The position numbers were made by a program, and so were the translations under genes. A DNA stretch of 8,824 nucleotides, from NCBI GenBank assembly GCA_018882485.1, contig VERU01000078.1, positions 1 through 8,824 on the forward strand, read 5' to 3'. Positions 1 to 7,483 of the stretch are shown in pieces (the first letter of the stretch is position 1; every line of letters starts with the position of its first letter). The DNA comes from Rhodoferax sp. (lineage in GTDB: Bacteria > Pseudomonadota > Gammaproteobacteria > Burkholderiales > Burkholderiaceae_C). The notes under the pieces were generated by a model. It searched no databases. It was not told the origin of the DNA and saw nothing but the letters and a program-made list of their open reading frames with translations.

Positions 1-620
<620 letters not shown>

Positions 621-632
621 GGGGCAGCCCCG

Positions 633-1049
633 ATGAACACCATCCATGTCGATGTGGTCAGCGCTGAGGAGTCGATCTTTTCGGGTGAGGCGCGCTTTGT
701 CGCCCTGCCCGGCGAGGCCGGCGAACTGGGTATCTATCCACGTCATACGCCCCTGATCTCGCGCATCAAGGCGGGATCGGTCCGCATCGAAAAGGCGGAC
801 GGGGGCGAGGAGTTCGTCTTTGTCGCCGGCGGCCTCCTCGAGGTGCAGCCCAACTGCGTCACCGTGCTGTCCGACACCGCCATCCGCGGCAAGGACCTGG
901 ACGACGAGAAGGCCAATGCCGCCCGGGCTGCGGCCGAAGAAGCCGTGCGCAATGCCAAGGGTGACATCGACCTGGCCAAGGCGACGTCCGAGCTTGCGGT
1001 GCTGGCCGCCCAGATCGCCGCCCTGCGCAAGTACCGCCAGAAAAAGTGA
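633..1049 (+). CDS. atpC: F1 ATP synthase subunit epsilon
   Basis: The 138-residue epsilon subunit belongs to the central stalk of F1; it couples gamma rotation to the membrane ring and can inhibit ATP hydrolysis. The length is normal. Residues ~1-85 form the beta-sandwich domain, with the family signatures [17 protein letters not shown] and a glycine-rich [10 protein letters not shown]. Residues ~88-138 are Ala/Glu/Lys-rich and fit the two C-terminal helices. A Shine-Dalgarno AAGGGG (619-624) straddles the atpD stop 8 bases before the ATG, so the two genes are probably translated from one message. A GC-rich hairpin follows the stop, consistent with atpC being the last gene of the atp operon. 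Nothing unusual is seen. Confidence 0.97.
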   Translation: MNTIHVDVVSAEESIFSGEARFVALPGEAGELGIYPRHTPLISRIKAGSVRIEKADGGEEFVFVAGGLLEVQPNCVTVLSDTAIRGKDLDDEKANAARAAAEEAVRNAKGDIDLAKATSELAVLAAQIAALRKYRQKK

Positions 1050-1057
1050 CCGTCTGC

Positions 1058-1076
1058 GGCCCGCCGCCGGCGGGCC
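1058..1076 (+). terminator. GC-rich hairpin after atpC, probable end of atp operon
   Basis: A 19-base perfect inverted repeat, GGCCCGCCG-C-CGGCGGGCC, begins 8 bases after the atpC stop. With a 3-base loop it gives an 8-bp all-GC stem. There is no T-run after it, so it is not a classical intrinsic terminator; it may act with Rho or protect the 3' end of the atp mRNA. The rest of the gap up to 1281 (about 200 bp) holds no recognisable gene. A TTGAAA at 1239-1244 might be a -35 box for the next gene, but no convincing -10 box is at the right distance. Confidence 0.5.
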
Positions 1077-1281
1077 AGGGGCGCCTCGCCTTGCTCTCGC
1101 GGTGGGCCGAGTGGGCGTTGAACACCGGCGTTCGTTCCGCCGGCCGCCCCTGCGCTGTTCCATTGCGCCAGGGCAAACCCCGGCTTGTACTGCGGGTGCA
1201 TCCTGCAGGGTCAGGCCGTCAACGGTCCCCACCTGGGATTGAAATCGGCCTCCATGCCACGTCCCTATTGACTTCTTAGCT

Positions 1282-2244
1282 ATGGAAGATGTAGCGTCTC
1301 CATGGCTGCCCGGTGGTCATTTGCAGACCATCTGGCCAGCGCTGGCGGCACGCCGGGTGCAGGGCGGGCCAGTGCGCTACCGCCGCGAGCGGTGGACCAC
1401 GCCCGACGGCGATTTCGTCGATGTGGATCGTCTGCATGCCCAGCCCGGGGCGGCGCTGCTGGTGTTGTTTCATGGTCTGGAAGGCTCCTCGGGCAGCCAT
1501 TACGCCCAGGCCTTTGCCGGCTACGCCCGCAGCCAGGGCCTGGCTTACGCGGTACCGCATTTCCGGGGGTGCAGCGGTGAAATCAACCGCGCCCCACGGG
1601 CCTACCATTCAGGCGATCATGTGGAGGTCGGCTGGATGCTGAGCCAGCTGCGCGCGGGGCACGACGGCCCCCTGCTGGCGGTGGGCGTGTCGCTGGGCGG
1701 CAATGCCCTGATGCGCTGGGCTGGCGAAGCCGGAACCTCGGCCACCCGCCTGGCCGATGCGGTTGCCGCCATCTCGGCGCCGCTGGACCTAGCGGCCAGC
1801 GGGCACGCCATCGGCCGGGGGTTCAACCGGCAGGTGTACACCCGCATGTTCCTGCGCAGCATGAAGCCCAGGGCGCTGAGCAAATGGGCCCAATATCCCG
1901 GGCTGTTCGATGCCGTGGCCCTGAAGGCGGCGCGGGATCTGTACACCTTCGACAACCTCTTCACCGCCCCCCTGCACGGCTTTCGAAACACCGACCACTA
2001 CTGGCGCGAGGCGTCTGCATTGCCCCATCTGGCACGCATCGCCCTGCCGGCCCTGCTGCTGAATGCCCGCAACGACCCCTTTGTGCCGGCCGACAGCCTG
2101 CCCACGCCCGCCCAGTGCAGCCGGTACGTCAGGCTATGGCAGCCCGAGCGGGGCGGCCATGTCGGCTTTGCCCGGGGCCCCTGGCCCGGCCACGTGATGG
2201 CCCTGCCCGAGGCGGTGGGTCATTGGCTGCGCCAGCCGCACTGA
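1282..2244 (+). CDS. YheT-family alpha/beta hydrolase (COG0429-like)
   Basis: A 320-residue predicted cytoplasmic serine hydrolase of the YheT/ABHD1-3-like family. Members are esterase-like, and the physiological substrate of the bacterial proteins is not settled. The N-terminal PWLPGGHLQTIWP (residues 7-19) is the usual family opening and supports the ATG at 1282, although no clear ribosome binding site precedes it. HGLEGSSGSHY (64-74) forms the oxyanion region. GVSLGGN (135-141) is the nucleophile elbow with Ser137. NARNDPFVP (261-269) supplies Asp265 and GGHVGF (291-296) supplies His293, so the catalytic triad is intact. There is no signal peptide or membrane segment. It lies downstream of the atp operon and 27 bp upstream of a conserved hypothetical gene on the same strand, so those two are probably co-transcribed. 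Confidence 0.92.
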   Translation: MEDVASPWLPGGHLQTIWPALAARRVQGGPVRYRRERWTTPDGDFVDVDRLHAQPGAALLVLFHGLEGSSGSHYAQAFAGYARSQGLAYAVPHFRGCSGEINRAPRAYHSGDHVEVGWMLSQLRAGHDGPLLAVGVSLGGNALMRWAGEAGTSATRLADAVAAISAPLDLAASGHAIGRGFNRQVYTRMFLRSMKPRALSKWAQYPGLFDAVALKAARDLYTFDNLFTAPLHGFRNTDHYWREASALPHLARIALPALLLNARNDPFVPADSLPTPAQCSRYVRLWQPERGGHVGFARGPWPGHVMALPEAVGHWLRQPH

Positions 2245-2271
2245 CGCCGACACCGCCCTATCATCTTGGCC

Positions 2272-2811
2272 ATGGATGACATCGTTCGCCAGGCGCTGGC
2301 CAAATGGCCCCATGTGCCCCACTGCTACGGCTGGCTGGGCCTGGACGCTCGCGGTGACTGGTACATGCGCGACGACCGGGTGCAGGCGCTGGGCGGTTTC
2401 GCCAGCGGTCGCCCAGGGGCCAAGGGCAGCCGGCTGCAGCACGACAAGCTGATCGACTTCATTGCTCGCAACTACGAGCCCGATCCCCAGGGCCAGTGGT
2501 ATTTTCAGAACGGGCCGCAGCGCGTCTATGTGGAACTGGAAACCACCCCCCTGGTCTGGCGGGTGCAGCCGGACGGATCCGTGCGCGACCATTGCGGCCG
2601 GCCCGCCGAGGTGATGCAGGGCCTGCTGGATGAGACCGGGCGTCTGTACCTGCAGACCGATACCGGCTTGGGCAGCGTGCACACCCAGGACATGGTGGAT
2701 GCGGCCGACGCCGTGGAGCGGGGCCTGTGGCCTGTGCAGGAGGTGCTCAGTGCCGAACTGCCCGGACGATACGGCTACGTCACCAGCCCCAGTCTGCTAC
2801 AGAAAAAGTAG
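2272..2811 (+). CDS. Conserved hypothetical protein (Burkholderiales DUF29xx type)
   Basis: A 179-residue soluble protein with no signal peptide, membrane segment or catalytic motif that I recognise. It resembles a family found beside yheT-like genes in Comamonadaceae, annotated only as a domain of unknown function (DUF2944 or DUF2946; I cannot say which from memory). Visible landmarks are the aromatic-rich start WPHVPHCYGWLGLDARGDWYM, then LIDFIARNYEPD and WYFQNGPQRVYVELE in the middle, and a C-terminal GRYGYVTSP. The Tyr/Trp/Gly-rich beta-type pattern suggests a compact binding domain, but that is a guess. I chose ATG at 2272; an in-frame TTG at 2266 would add two residues, and neither has a strong ribosome binding site. 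It sits 27 bp behind the hydrolase and is likely in its operon. Confidence 0.8.
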   Translation: MDDIVRQALAKWPHVPHCYGWLGLDARGDWYMRDDRVQALGGFASGRPGAKGSRLQHDKLIDFIARNYEPDPQGQWYFQNGPQRVYVELETTPLVWRVQPDGSVRDHCGRPAEVMQGLLDETGRLYLQTDTGLGSVHTQDMVDAADAVERGLWPVQEVLSAELPGRYGYVTSPSLLQKK

Positions 2812-2855
2812 CAAACAAACCAGCTTTCACGGGGCTCCACGCTTTATTCAGGCAC

Positions 2856-2878
2856 AAAAAAGCCGACGCGAGCCGGCT
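2856..2878 (-). terminator. Intrinsic terminator of the cytochrome c gene
   Basis: Read on the minus strand, AGCCG pairs with CGGCT across an 8-base loop and is followed directly by a run of T (the A-run at 2856-2861 on the plus strand). It begins about 20 bases beyond the cytochrome stop at 2900. Stem plus T-tract is the classical Rho-independent form. It also separates this gene from the convergent hypothetical gene ending at 2811. Confidence 0.75.
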
Positions 2879-2899
2879 GCTCTTGGGGCCGGCCGGGCC

Positions 2900-3442
2900 T
2901 TACTTGGTGGCGGCTGGCGCGGACGCTGCGGCAGCCGGCGCCTTGGGTTCCGCAAACTTGGCGCCCCCGGCGTTGGCCATGTACACCACGGCGCGGGCGA
3001 TTTCAAGTTCCTCAAAATCGCCGCCGCCCTGTGCACCCATGGCGCCCTTGCCCTTGAGGGCCGAGTTCAGCAGCGACTCGTAGCCCGTCTTGATGCGGGG
3101 CCCCCAGGCGCCCGCATCGCCAAACTTCGGGGCACCCGCAGCACCCGCCGCGTGGCAGGCCGAGCACTGGGCCTTGAACACTTCTTCGCCCGCCTTGAGC
3201 TCGCGATTGGCGTCGCGGATCTCGACCGTGCCCACCTTCTGGATGCGCGCTGCCACCGCCTTTTCGAGGTTGACCGCACCGGCAGCCGGCTTGTTGTCGG
3301 AGGTGACGTAGTACACCAGACCGATGATCACGAACACCGGCACCACGAACGAAAAGAACACGGCCAGCAGCAGCTGCTTGGGGTTCTTGACGGGACCGGT
3401 GTGGGCCTCGTCGTGCGCCGCAGCGCTGGGGGAGTCGCTCAT
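2900..3442 (-). CDS. Membrane-anchored c5-type cytochrome c
   Basis: A 180-residue electron-transfer protein. The N-terminus (1-22) is polar, followed by one hydrophobic segment (about 23-47, LLLAVFFSFVVPVFVIIGLVYY) that acts as an uncleaved anchor, placing the haem domain in the periplasm. The haem site is CSACH (Cys93, Cys96, His97), and Met135 in GKGAMGAQGG is the probable sixth ligand, as in cytochrome c5. ELEIARAVVYMANAGG (145-160) is the typical C-terminal helix. The tail (161-180) is Ala/Pro/Lys-rich. I chose the ATG at 3442 (MSDSPSAAAHDEAH) because a GAGG ribosome binding site precedes it; the frame stays open 18 codons further upstream, but that stretch overlaps the probable promoter. 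Role inferred: small electron shuttle of the respiratory chain. Confidence 0.9.
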   Translation of the reverse strand: MSDSPSAAAHDEAHTGPVKNPKQLLLAVFFSFVVPVFVIIGLVYYVTSDNKPAAGAVNLEKAVAARIQKVGTVEIRDANRELKAGEEVFKAQCSACHAAGAAGAPKFGDAGAWGPRIKTGYESLLNSALKGKGAMGAQGGGDFEELEIARAVVYMANAGGAKFAEPKAPAAAASAPAATK

Positions 3443-3482
3443 GGTGTCCTCAGGGTGGGTCTGGGTGTCAAAACAGCGAGGC

Positions 3483-3488
3483 ATTATA
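3483..3488 (-). promoter_or_regulatory. Consensus -10 box for the cytochrome c gene
   Basis: The minus strand reads TATAAT here, a perfect sigma-70 -10 hexamer about 40 bases upstream of the chosen cytochrome start. This implies a 5' leader of roughly 30 bases. No good -35 hexamer is visible at 16-18 bases. The region where a -35 would lie overlaps the plus-strand TACAAT (3513-3518) that probably serves the divergent tRNA. Confidence 0.5.
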
Positions 3489-3512
3489 GCGGCCACCCCC
3501 TGTGAAACCCCC

Positions 3513-3518
3513 TACAAT
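3513..3518 (+). promoter_or_regulatory. Probable -10 box of the tRNA-Arg gene
   Basis: TACAAT matches the sigma-70 -10 consensus at five of six positions and lies 12 bases before the tRNA 5' end, the expected spacing for a short leader. The -35 region is poor (GC-rich). This promoter and the cytochrome promoter point away from each other within about 35 bases. Confidence 0.4.
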
Positions 3519-3530
3519 CCACGGCTCAGC

Positions 3531-3606
3531 GCGGCTGTAGCTCAGTGGATAGAGTATTGGCCTCCGAAGCCAAGGGTCGTGGGTTCGATCCCCGCCAGCC
3601 GCGCCA
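3531..3606 (+). tRNA. tRNA-Arg (anticodon CCG)
   Basis: A complete 76-base cloverleaf. The acceptor stem is GCGGCTG paired with CAGCCGC, the discriminator is G and CCA is encoded. T8-A9 are followed by the D arm GCTC/GAGT. The anticodon stem TTGGC/GCCAA holds loop CTCCGAA with CCG at 3564-3566, which reads CGG arginine codons. The T arm has GGGTTCGATCCCC. A strong hairpin terminator lies about 40 bases downstream. This tRNA marks the boundary between conserved core genes and the accessory genes to the right. Confidence 0.96.
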
Positions 3607-3616
3607 TCCCTCACAC

Positions 3617-3635
3617 GGTTTTGCTCAGCAAAACC
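3617..3635 (+). repeat. Short perfect palindromic hairpin after the tRNA
   Basis: GGTTTTGCTCAGCAAAACC is an inverted repeat with 9-base arms around a single C, in practice a 6-7 bp stem with a small loop. It starts 10 bases after the tRNA CCA. It may help 3' processing of the precursor tRNA or act with the next hairpin in termination. It is not followed by a T-run of its own. Confidence 0.45.
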
Positions 3636-3643
3636 AACGCAAA

Positions 3644-3673
3644 ACGCCAACCCGCCGGGTTGGCGTCTTCGTT
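3644..3673 (+). terminator. Intrinsic terminator of the tRNA-Arg transcript
   Basis: CGCCAACCC (3645-3653) pairs perfectly with GGGTTGGCG (3657-3665) across a 3-base loop, and A3644/T3666 extends the stem. The T-rich TCTTCGTTT follows. Position and orientation fit the end of the tRNA transcript. Confidence 0.75.
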
Positions 3674-3933
3674 TCTGGTCCTCTGCTGGTCACAGGTCCG
3701 TGGAACAGCTGTTGATTCCAACTGAAAACTGAGCCATTGATGATGTGAGTGCAATACTCACAGAATATCAAGGGCATCGCTGCCGCCCTCGTCAACCACG
3801 ATGTCATTTGGATGCTTCGACTCCCTGGATCGTTCCAAGCGGGCTGGGATCAGGGTCAAATAGGCTTGCAGGCCGCATGGATGGTGCGAACAATGCGACA
3901 AAAACAGCAGCAAACTGATTTTCAGGGAGCCCC
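3674..3933. other. Gene-free leader upstream of the helicase gene
   Basis: About 260 bp without a gene I can support; the short open frames here have no recognisable product or ribosome binding site. It looks less GC-rich than the flanking genes. It holds a 7-bp-arm dyad (3744-3762) and a weak promoter-like pair, TTGCAG (3866-3871) and AACAAT (3889-3894) with a 17-base spacer, about 40 bases before the helicase start. AGGGAG (3924-3929) is a good ribosome binding site for the gene at 3934. The leader may be the left edge of the inserted accessory region. Confidence 0.5.
3744..3762. promoter_or_regulatory. Dyad-symmetric element, possible operator
   Basis: TGTGAGT-GCAAT-ACTCACA is a perfect inverted repeat with 7-base arms and a 5-base spacer. 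There is no T-run after it, so a terminator is unlikely. A binding site for a dimeric regulator of the downstream nuclease gene, or an RNA hairpin in its leader, fits better. Function is inferred only from symmetry and position. Confidence 0.35.
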
Positions 3934-6900
3934 ATGACACTGCCCCTGGGTCTTTATGACCGCCTGATTTACGAGGACGAAGTGGGTGAAGTGGCCGGTC
4001 TGTCCGGGCAGCACCGCGCGCTGGTGTCGACGCCTTCCGAGCAGCAGCGGCGAGAACAGTTCGTGGCAGAGCTGGTGCACCGCCTGCCCGAGTTGCTGGA
4101 CGCTGCGGCTGACGGGCAGTCGGACACGAGCGCCAGGGCCAGGGCTGAAATCGAACTGATTCGCCAGTTGTTGGTCGGTCTGCGTCCGGGTGGACAGGGG
4201 GCACGGCAGTTGGCCATTCCGGCTCAGCTGCTCAGGTCCGTCCATGCGCCAAACACCGATGTGGCCCTGCCTGCCACGGGCCTGCGGCACCCCTGGTTGT
4301 TCACATCCGCCCGAGCCGATCCATCCCTGCTTGCCGAGTTGCGCGCTGAACTGCGCGCTGTGGACCGGGTCGACATCCTGGTCAGCTTCATCACCTGGAG
4401 CGGTGTGCGCAAACTGCTGGATGTGCTGGAGCAGGTGACGGCACTGGACGCCGAGGGCAACCCCAGGACCCGGTTCAGGATCCTGACCACCACCTACATC
4501 GGTGCCACAGAGGTGCGTGCGGTGGATGCTCTGGCCAGATTGCCGGGGGTTGAAATGCGCCTGTCGCTGGACGGTCGGCGCACCCGTCTGCACGCCAAGG
4601 CCTGGATTTTTCATCGCGCCACCCGGTTCGGCACCGCATTCGTCGGCAGCGCCAACCTGTCGGAGTCGGCCCTGATCGGTGGCATCGAGTGGACGGTGAA
4701 GTTTGCGCAGGCCAGTGGCAGCGCTTTGTTCTCGGCAGCTGTGGCCAATTTCGAGACGCTCTGGAACGATCCCGAGTTTCAGCCCTACGACCCCCGCAAT
4801 GACCATCACCGCGAAGCCCTGACCCAGGCGCTGGCCAGGGAGCGGCACCATGGCAGCCAGCAGGCTCCTGACAGGGGCGCCGTGGTGGCACTGCACACCT
4901 GGTTTGACCTGCGCCCCAAGTCGTATCAGCAGGAGATGCTGGACCAACTGGCTGCTGAGCGCCGCCTGGGCCGGCGCCGCAACCTGGTGGTGGCCGCCAC
5001 GGGCACTGGCAAAACCGTGGTGGCCGCGTTTGACTACCTTCGCTTGCGGGACGAGGACGGTGTCGCACCCAGGCTGCTGTACATGGCGCACCAAAGCCAG
5101 ATCCTGGCCCAGGCACTGGCCACATTTCGGCAGGTGCTGCGGGACCCGGCGTTCGGTGAACTGCTGGATGGCAACCACACGCCGACCCAGTACGCGCATG
5201 TGTTCGCCACGATCCACACCGTGCATGGCCGTCGGCTGGTGGACCAGCTTGGCGCGAATTTCTGGCGCGTGGTCATCGTGGACGAGGCGCACCACCTGCC
5301 GGCCACCACCTTTGACCAATTCATTCGCGTCGTCCAGCCCTACTACCTGCTCGGGCTGACGGCCACGCCAGAGCGGTCTGACGGTCAAAGCCTGATGCCG
5401 TACTTCAGCAACCGCCCTGACGGCTCACCCGCCGTGTCGCTGCGGCTGTGGGAGGCGCTCGACCAGCAGCTGCTCACTCCGTTCGAGTATTACGCCACCG
5501 CAGACCCTACCGACCTGACAACGGTGAAGTGGGGTGGCAGTGCGGAGTTGGCGCAGTTGTCCAGCATCGTCTCCGGTGACACGGTCCGCGCCGCGATGGT
5601 GGTCCGTGCTGTAGGCACCTACGTGGCCGATCTGGGGGCCCTCAAGGGCCTGGCGTTTTGCGTGAGCGTGGCCCATGCCAGCTTCATGGCCGATTTCTTT
5701 TGTCGCTCAGGCCTGCCGGCCATCGCGCTTTCGGGTGCGGATTCCCAAGCAGCGCGCATGGCGGCGGTGCAAAAGCTCAGTCAGGGCGAGCTCAAGGTCA
5801 TCTGCAGCTGCGATGTCTTCAACGAAGGCATTGATATTCCGGACGCCAACGCCATCCTGCTCCTGCGGCCTACGCAAAGCCCGGTCATATTCCAGCAACA
5901 AATTGGTCGTGGGCTGCGCCTTGCCAAGGGCAAGGACGCCTGCCTGGTGCTGGACTTCATAGGCCTGTACCACAGTGCCTTCCGCTTTGACCTGCTGCTG
6001 CGCGCCATCACCGGAGAGAGCCGGCGGCACATTGCCGATGCCGTCGACAAGGGCTTCAGCAGGCTGCCCGCAGGGGTGCACATCCAGTTTGACCGGGTGG
6101 CGCGCGACCGGGTGCTGGCCAACCTGCGCGAAGCCTTGAACCTGAACGTGCATCGCCTGGGTGCCGAGCTGGCGGCGTGGGCCGCGCTGCGCCAGGGTGC
6201 CCCATTGCACTTGCGCAACTTCCTGCTGGATCACCAGCTGGACCTGAGCGACATCTACACGGGTGGCTCACAGGCCCGGTCCTGGACCAGCCTGAAGCGT
6301 CGGGTTCATTTGGAGTGCGCCCCCATGGGTGCGCGCGAGGAAGACCTGGTTCGCCGGGTGTTCAGCCTGCTCCATGCCAACGACCCCAGCCTGCTCAGTG
6401 CGTGGCAGACCGCACTGGCCGGCGGTGAGGTAGACGCGCGCCGCATCCAGATGCTGGCCTACCAGTTGCTGCCCACGCGCACGGAGCTGATGACGCCTGC
6501 CGAATTTCTGGCGCTGGTTGCCGCCAACCCGGTGGCCGGCGCGGAACTGCTGGAGGTGGTAGGCATCCTGCAGGAGCGCAGTGCCCTGGAGCCGATCCCT
6601 CTGCCTGGCGCGCCGGACAGCTGGACCCTGGCGCTCCACGGGCGCTACACGCGATCGGAAATCGCCTCTGCGGTGGGCCACCACACACCCAGCGCCCGCC
6701 CGCTTGCCGACAGTGGCTGTCTGCCGCTGGGGCAGGAACAGATTGAAATCCTGTTCGTGACGCTGGACAAAAGCGAAGGCTTTGACGAGCGGGTTCAGTT
6801 CAAGGACTACGCCATCAGCCCGGACCTGTTCCACTGGCAGACGCAAAACCGCGCCGGCCCCACCAATGCCACCGGGCGGCGCTACATCGAGAGCCCGGCC

Positions 6901-7074
6901 AATGGCTGGACGTTTCAGTTGTTTGTCCGCGAAGACCGCAACGCCGCCTATGTGGCGGTGGGCCCGGTGTCGCGGGTATCCCACGAAGGGGACCGGCCCA
7001 TTTCCATCACCTGGCGGCTGCAGCACCCCTTGACCGCTGAACTGTTTCGCAGGTTCAGTGTGCTGCGCGGTTGA
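3934..7074 (+). CDS. SauUSI-like Type IV restriction enzyme: PLD nuclease-DEAH helicase-DUF3427
   Basis: A 1046-residue protein with the domain order of SauUSI, the ATP-dependent Type IV enzyme of Staphylococcus aureus that cleaves DNA carrying 5-methyl- or 5-hydroxymethylcytosine. Residues ~1-110 are a helical N-terminal region. Residues ~118-285 are a phospholipase D-type nuclease, with RLHAKAWIF (His220, Lys222) and FVGSANLSESAL (Gly238, Ser239, Asn241). Residues ~325-690 are a superfamily 2 helicase: AATGTGKT (Walker A, 354-361), DEAH (450-453), GLTATP (474-479) and QIGRGLR (656-662). Residues ~895-1040 match DUF3427 in pattern (FKDYAISPDLFHWQTQN, then RRYIE); in SauUSI the C-terminal region is the proposed modified-base reader. 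AGGGAG supports the start. No methyltransferase or specificity gene is adjacent, as expected for Type IV. Cytosine-modification specificity is inferred by analogy; bases recognised may differ. The 3' end overlaps vapC by 20 bp, convergently. Confidence 0.88.
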   Translation: MTLPLGLYDRLIYEDEVGEVAGLSGQHRALVSTPSEQQRREQFVAELVHRLPELLDAAADGQSDTSARARAEIELIRQLLVGLRPGGQGARQLAIPAQLLRSVHAPNTDVALPATGLRHPWLFTSARADPSLLAELRAELRAVDRVDILVSFITWSGVRKLLDVLEQVTALDAEGNPRTRFRILTTTYIGATEVRAVDALARLPGVEMRLSLDGRRTRLHAKAWIFHRATRFGTAFVGSANLSESALIGGIEWTVKFAQASGSALFSAAVANFETLWNDPEFQPYDPRNDHHREALTQALARERHHGSQQAPDRGAVVALHTWFDLRPKSYQQEMLDQLAAERRLGRRRNLVVAATGTGKTVVAAFDYLRLRDEDGVAPRLLYMAHQSQILAQALATFRQVLRDPAFGELLDGNHTPTQYAHVFATIHTVHGRRLVDQLGANFWRVVIVDEAHHLPATTFDQFIRVVQPYYLLGLTATPERSDGQSLMPYFSNRPDGSPAVSLRLWEALDQQLLTPFEYYATADPTDLTTVKWGGSAELAQLSSIVSGDTVRAAMVVRAVGTYVADLGALKGLAFCVSVAHASFMADFFCRSGLPAIALSGADSQAARMAAVQKLSQGELKVICSCDVFNEGIDIPDANAILLLRPTQSPVIFQQQIGRGLRLAKGKDACLVLDFIGLYHSAFRFDLLLRAITGESRRHIADAVDKGFSRLPAGVHIQFDRVARDRVLANLREALNLNVHRLGAELAAWAALRQGAPLHLRNFLLDHQLDLSDIYTGGSQARSWTSLKRRVHLECAPMGAREEDLVRRVFSLLHANDPSLLSAWQTALAGGEVDARRIQMLAYQLLPTRTELMTPAEFLALVAANPVAGAELLEVVGILQERSALEPIPLPGAPDSWTLALHGRYTRSEIASAVGHHTPSARPLADSGCLPLGQEQIEILFVTLDKSEGFDERVQFKDYAISPDLFHWQTQNRAGPTNATGRRYIESPANGWTFQLFVREDRNAAYVAVGPVSRVSHEGDRPISITWRLQHPLTAELFRRFSVLRG

Positions 7075-7483
7075 GCGGGTTGTTCACCCAGTTGTCGATC
7101 CTGAGCCCATCAAAGGCCAGGAAATCGGCTTCGTTGTTGGTGACCAGGGTGATGTTCAAGGCCAGAGCGTGGCTGGCAATGAGTTTGTCAAGCGCATTTC
7201 TGTTGCGTTCGCGGTGGGCGGCGCGTAGCGGGCCATAGGTCCTTGCCGCACTGGCATCGAACGGCGCAACGGCGATGTCCTCCAGAAAGCCATCGAGCGC
7301 GGCTTGATTTCTGGCTTGCGATTCGCCGGAACAGGCCACACCGAACTCCAGTTCGGCCAGCGTGATGGCTGAGATCACCACGTCACCCACAAAGCACTGG
7401 TTAAATCGCGCCCTGACCTCCGGGGGCTGATGTTTGATTAGATAAATGCAGATGTTGGTGTCGAGCATGTATTTGGGTGTCAT
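7055..7483 (-). CDS. vapC: VapC-type PIN-domain ribonuclease toxin
   Basis: A 142-residue PIN-domain toxin. VapC proteins cut specific RNAs, usually tRNA or rRNA, when freed from their VapB partner. The opening KYMLDTNICIYLIK carries the first acidic residue, Asp8. AELEFG gives Glu44, DKLIASHAL gives Asp99, and TNNEADF (115-121) gives Asp120, so the Mg2+-binding acidic set is complete. Length is normal. The ATG overlaps the vapB stop as ATGA, the classic coupled toxin-antitoxin arrangement. The stop lies 20 bp inside the convergent restriction gene, with no terminator visible between them. The toxin looks intact; its RNA target cannot be read from sequence. Confidence 0.93.
   Translation of the reverse strand: MTPKYMLDTNICIYLIKHQPPEVRARFNQCFVGDVVISAITLAELEFGVACSGESQARNQAALDGFLEDIAVAPFDASAARTYGPLRAAHRERNRNALDKLIASHALALNITLVTNNEADFLAFDGLRIDNWVNNPLNRAAH

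Noticed and set aside
2630..3505. 291-codon plus-strand open frame covering the cytochrome c region
   Set aside because: Antisense shadow; the minus strand has a haem motif, membrane anchor, ribosome binding site, promoter and terminator.
3749..3937. 62-codon plus-strand frame in the helicase leader, possible leader peptide
   Set aside because: No ribosome binding site before its ATG and no recognisable composition or motif; its overlap with the helicase start by four bases is probably chance.
3922..5388. 488-codon open frame on the minus strand, opposite the first half of the helicase gene
   Set aside because: Shadow of the high-GC plus-strand gene; the translation is rich in Gln, His, Gly and Pro with no recognisable domain, while the plus strand has ordered helicase and nuclease motifs.
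6268..7026. 252-codon minus-strand open frame opposite the helicase C-terminal region
   Set aside because: Shadow frame with biased composition and no motif; the plus-strand reading is continuous DUF3427-type sequence.
3934..7074. HsdR of a Type I system or Res subunit of a Type III system
   Set aside because: No HsdM, HsdS or Mod gene is adjacent, and the nuclease part is an N-terminal PLD domain rather than a PD-(D/E)XK domain; the order matches SauUSI.
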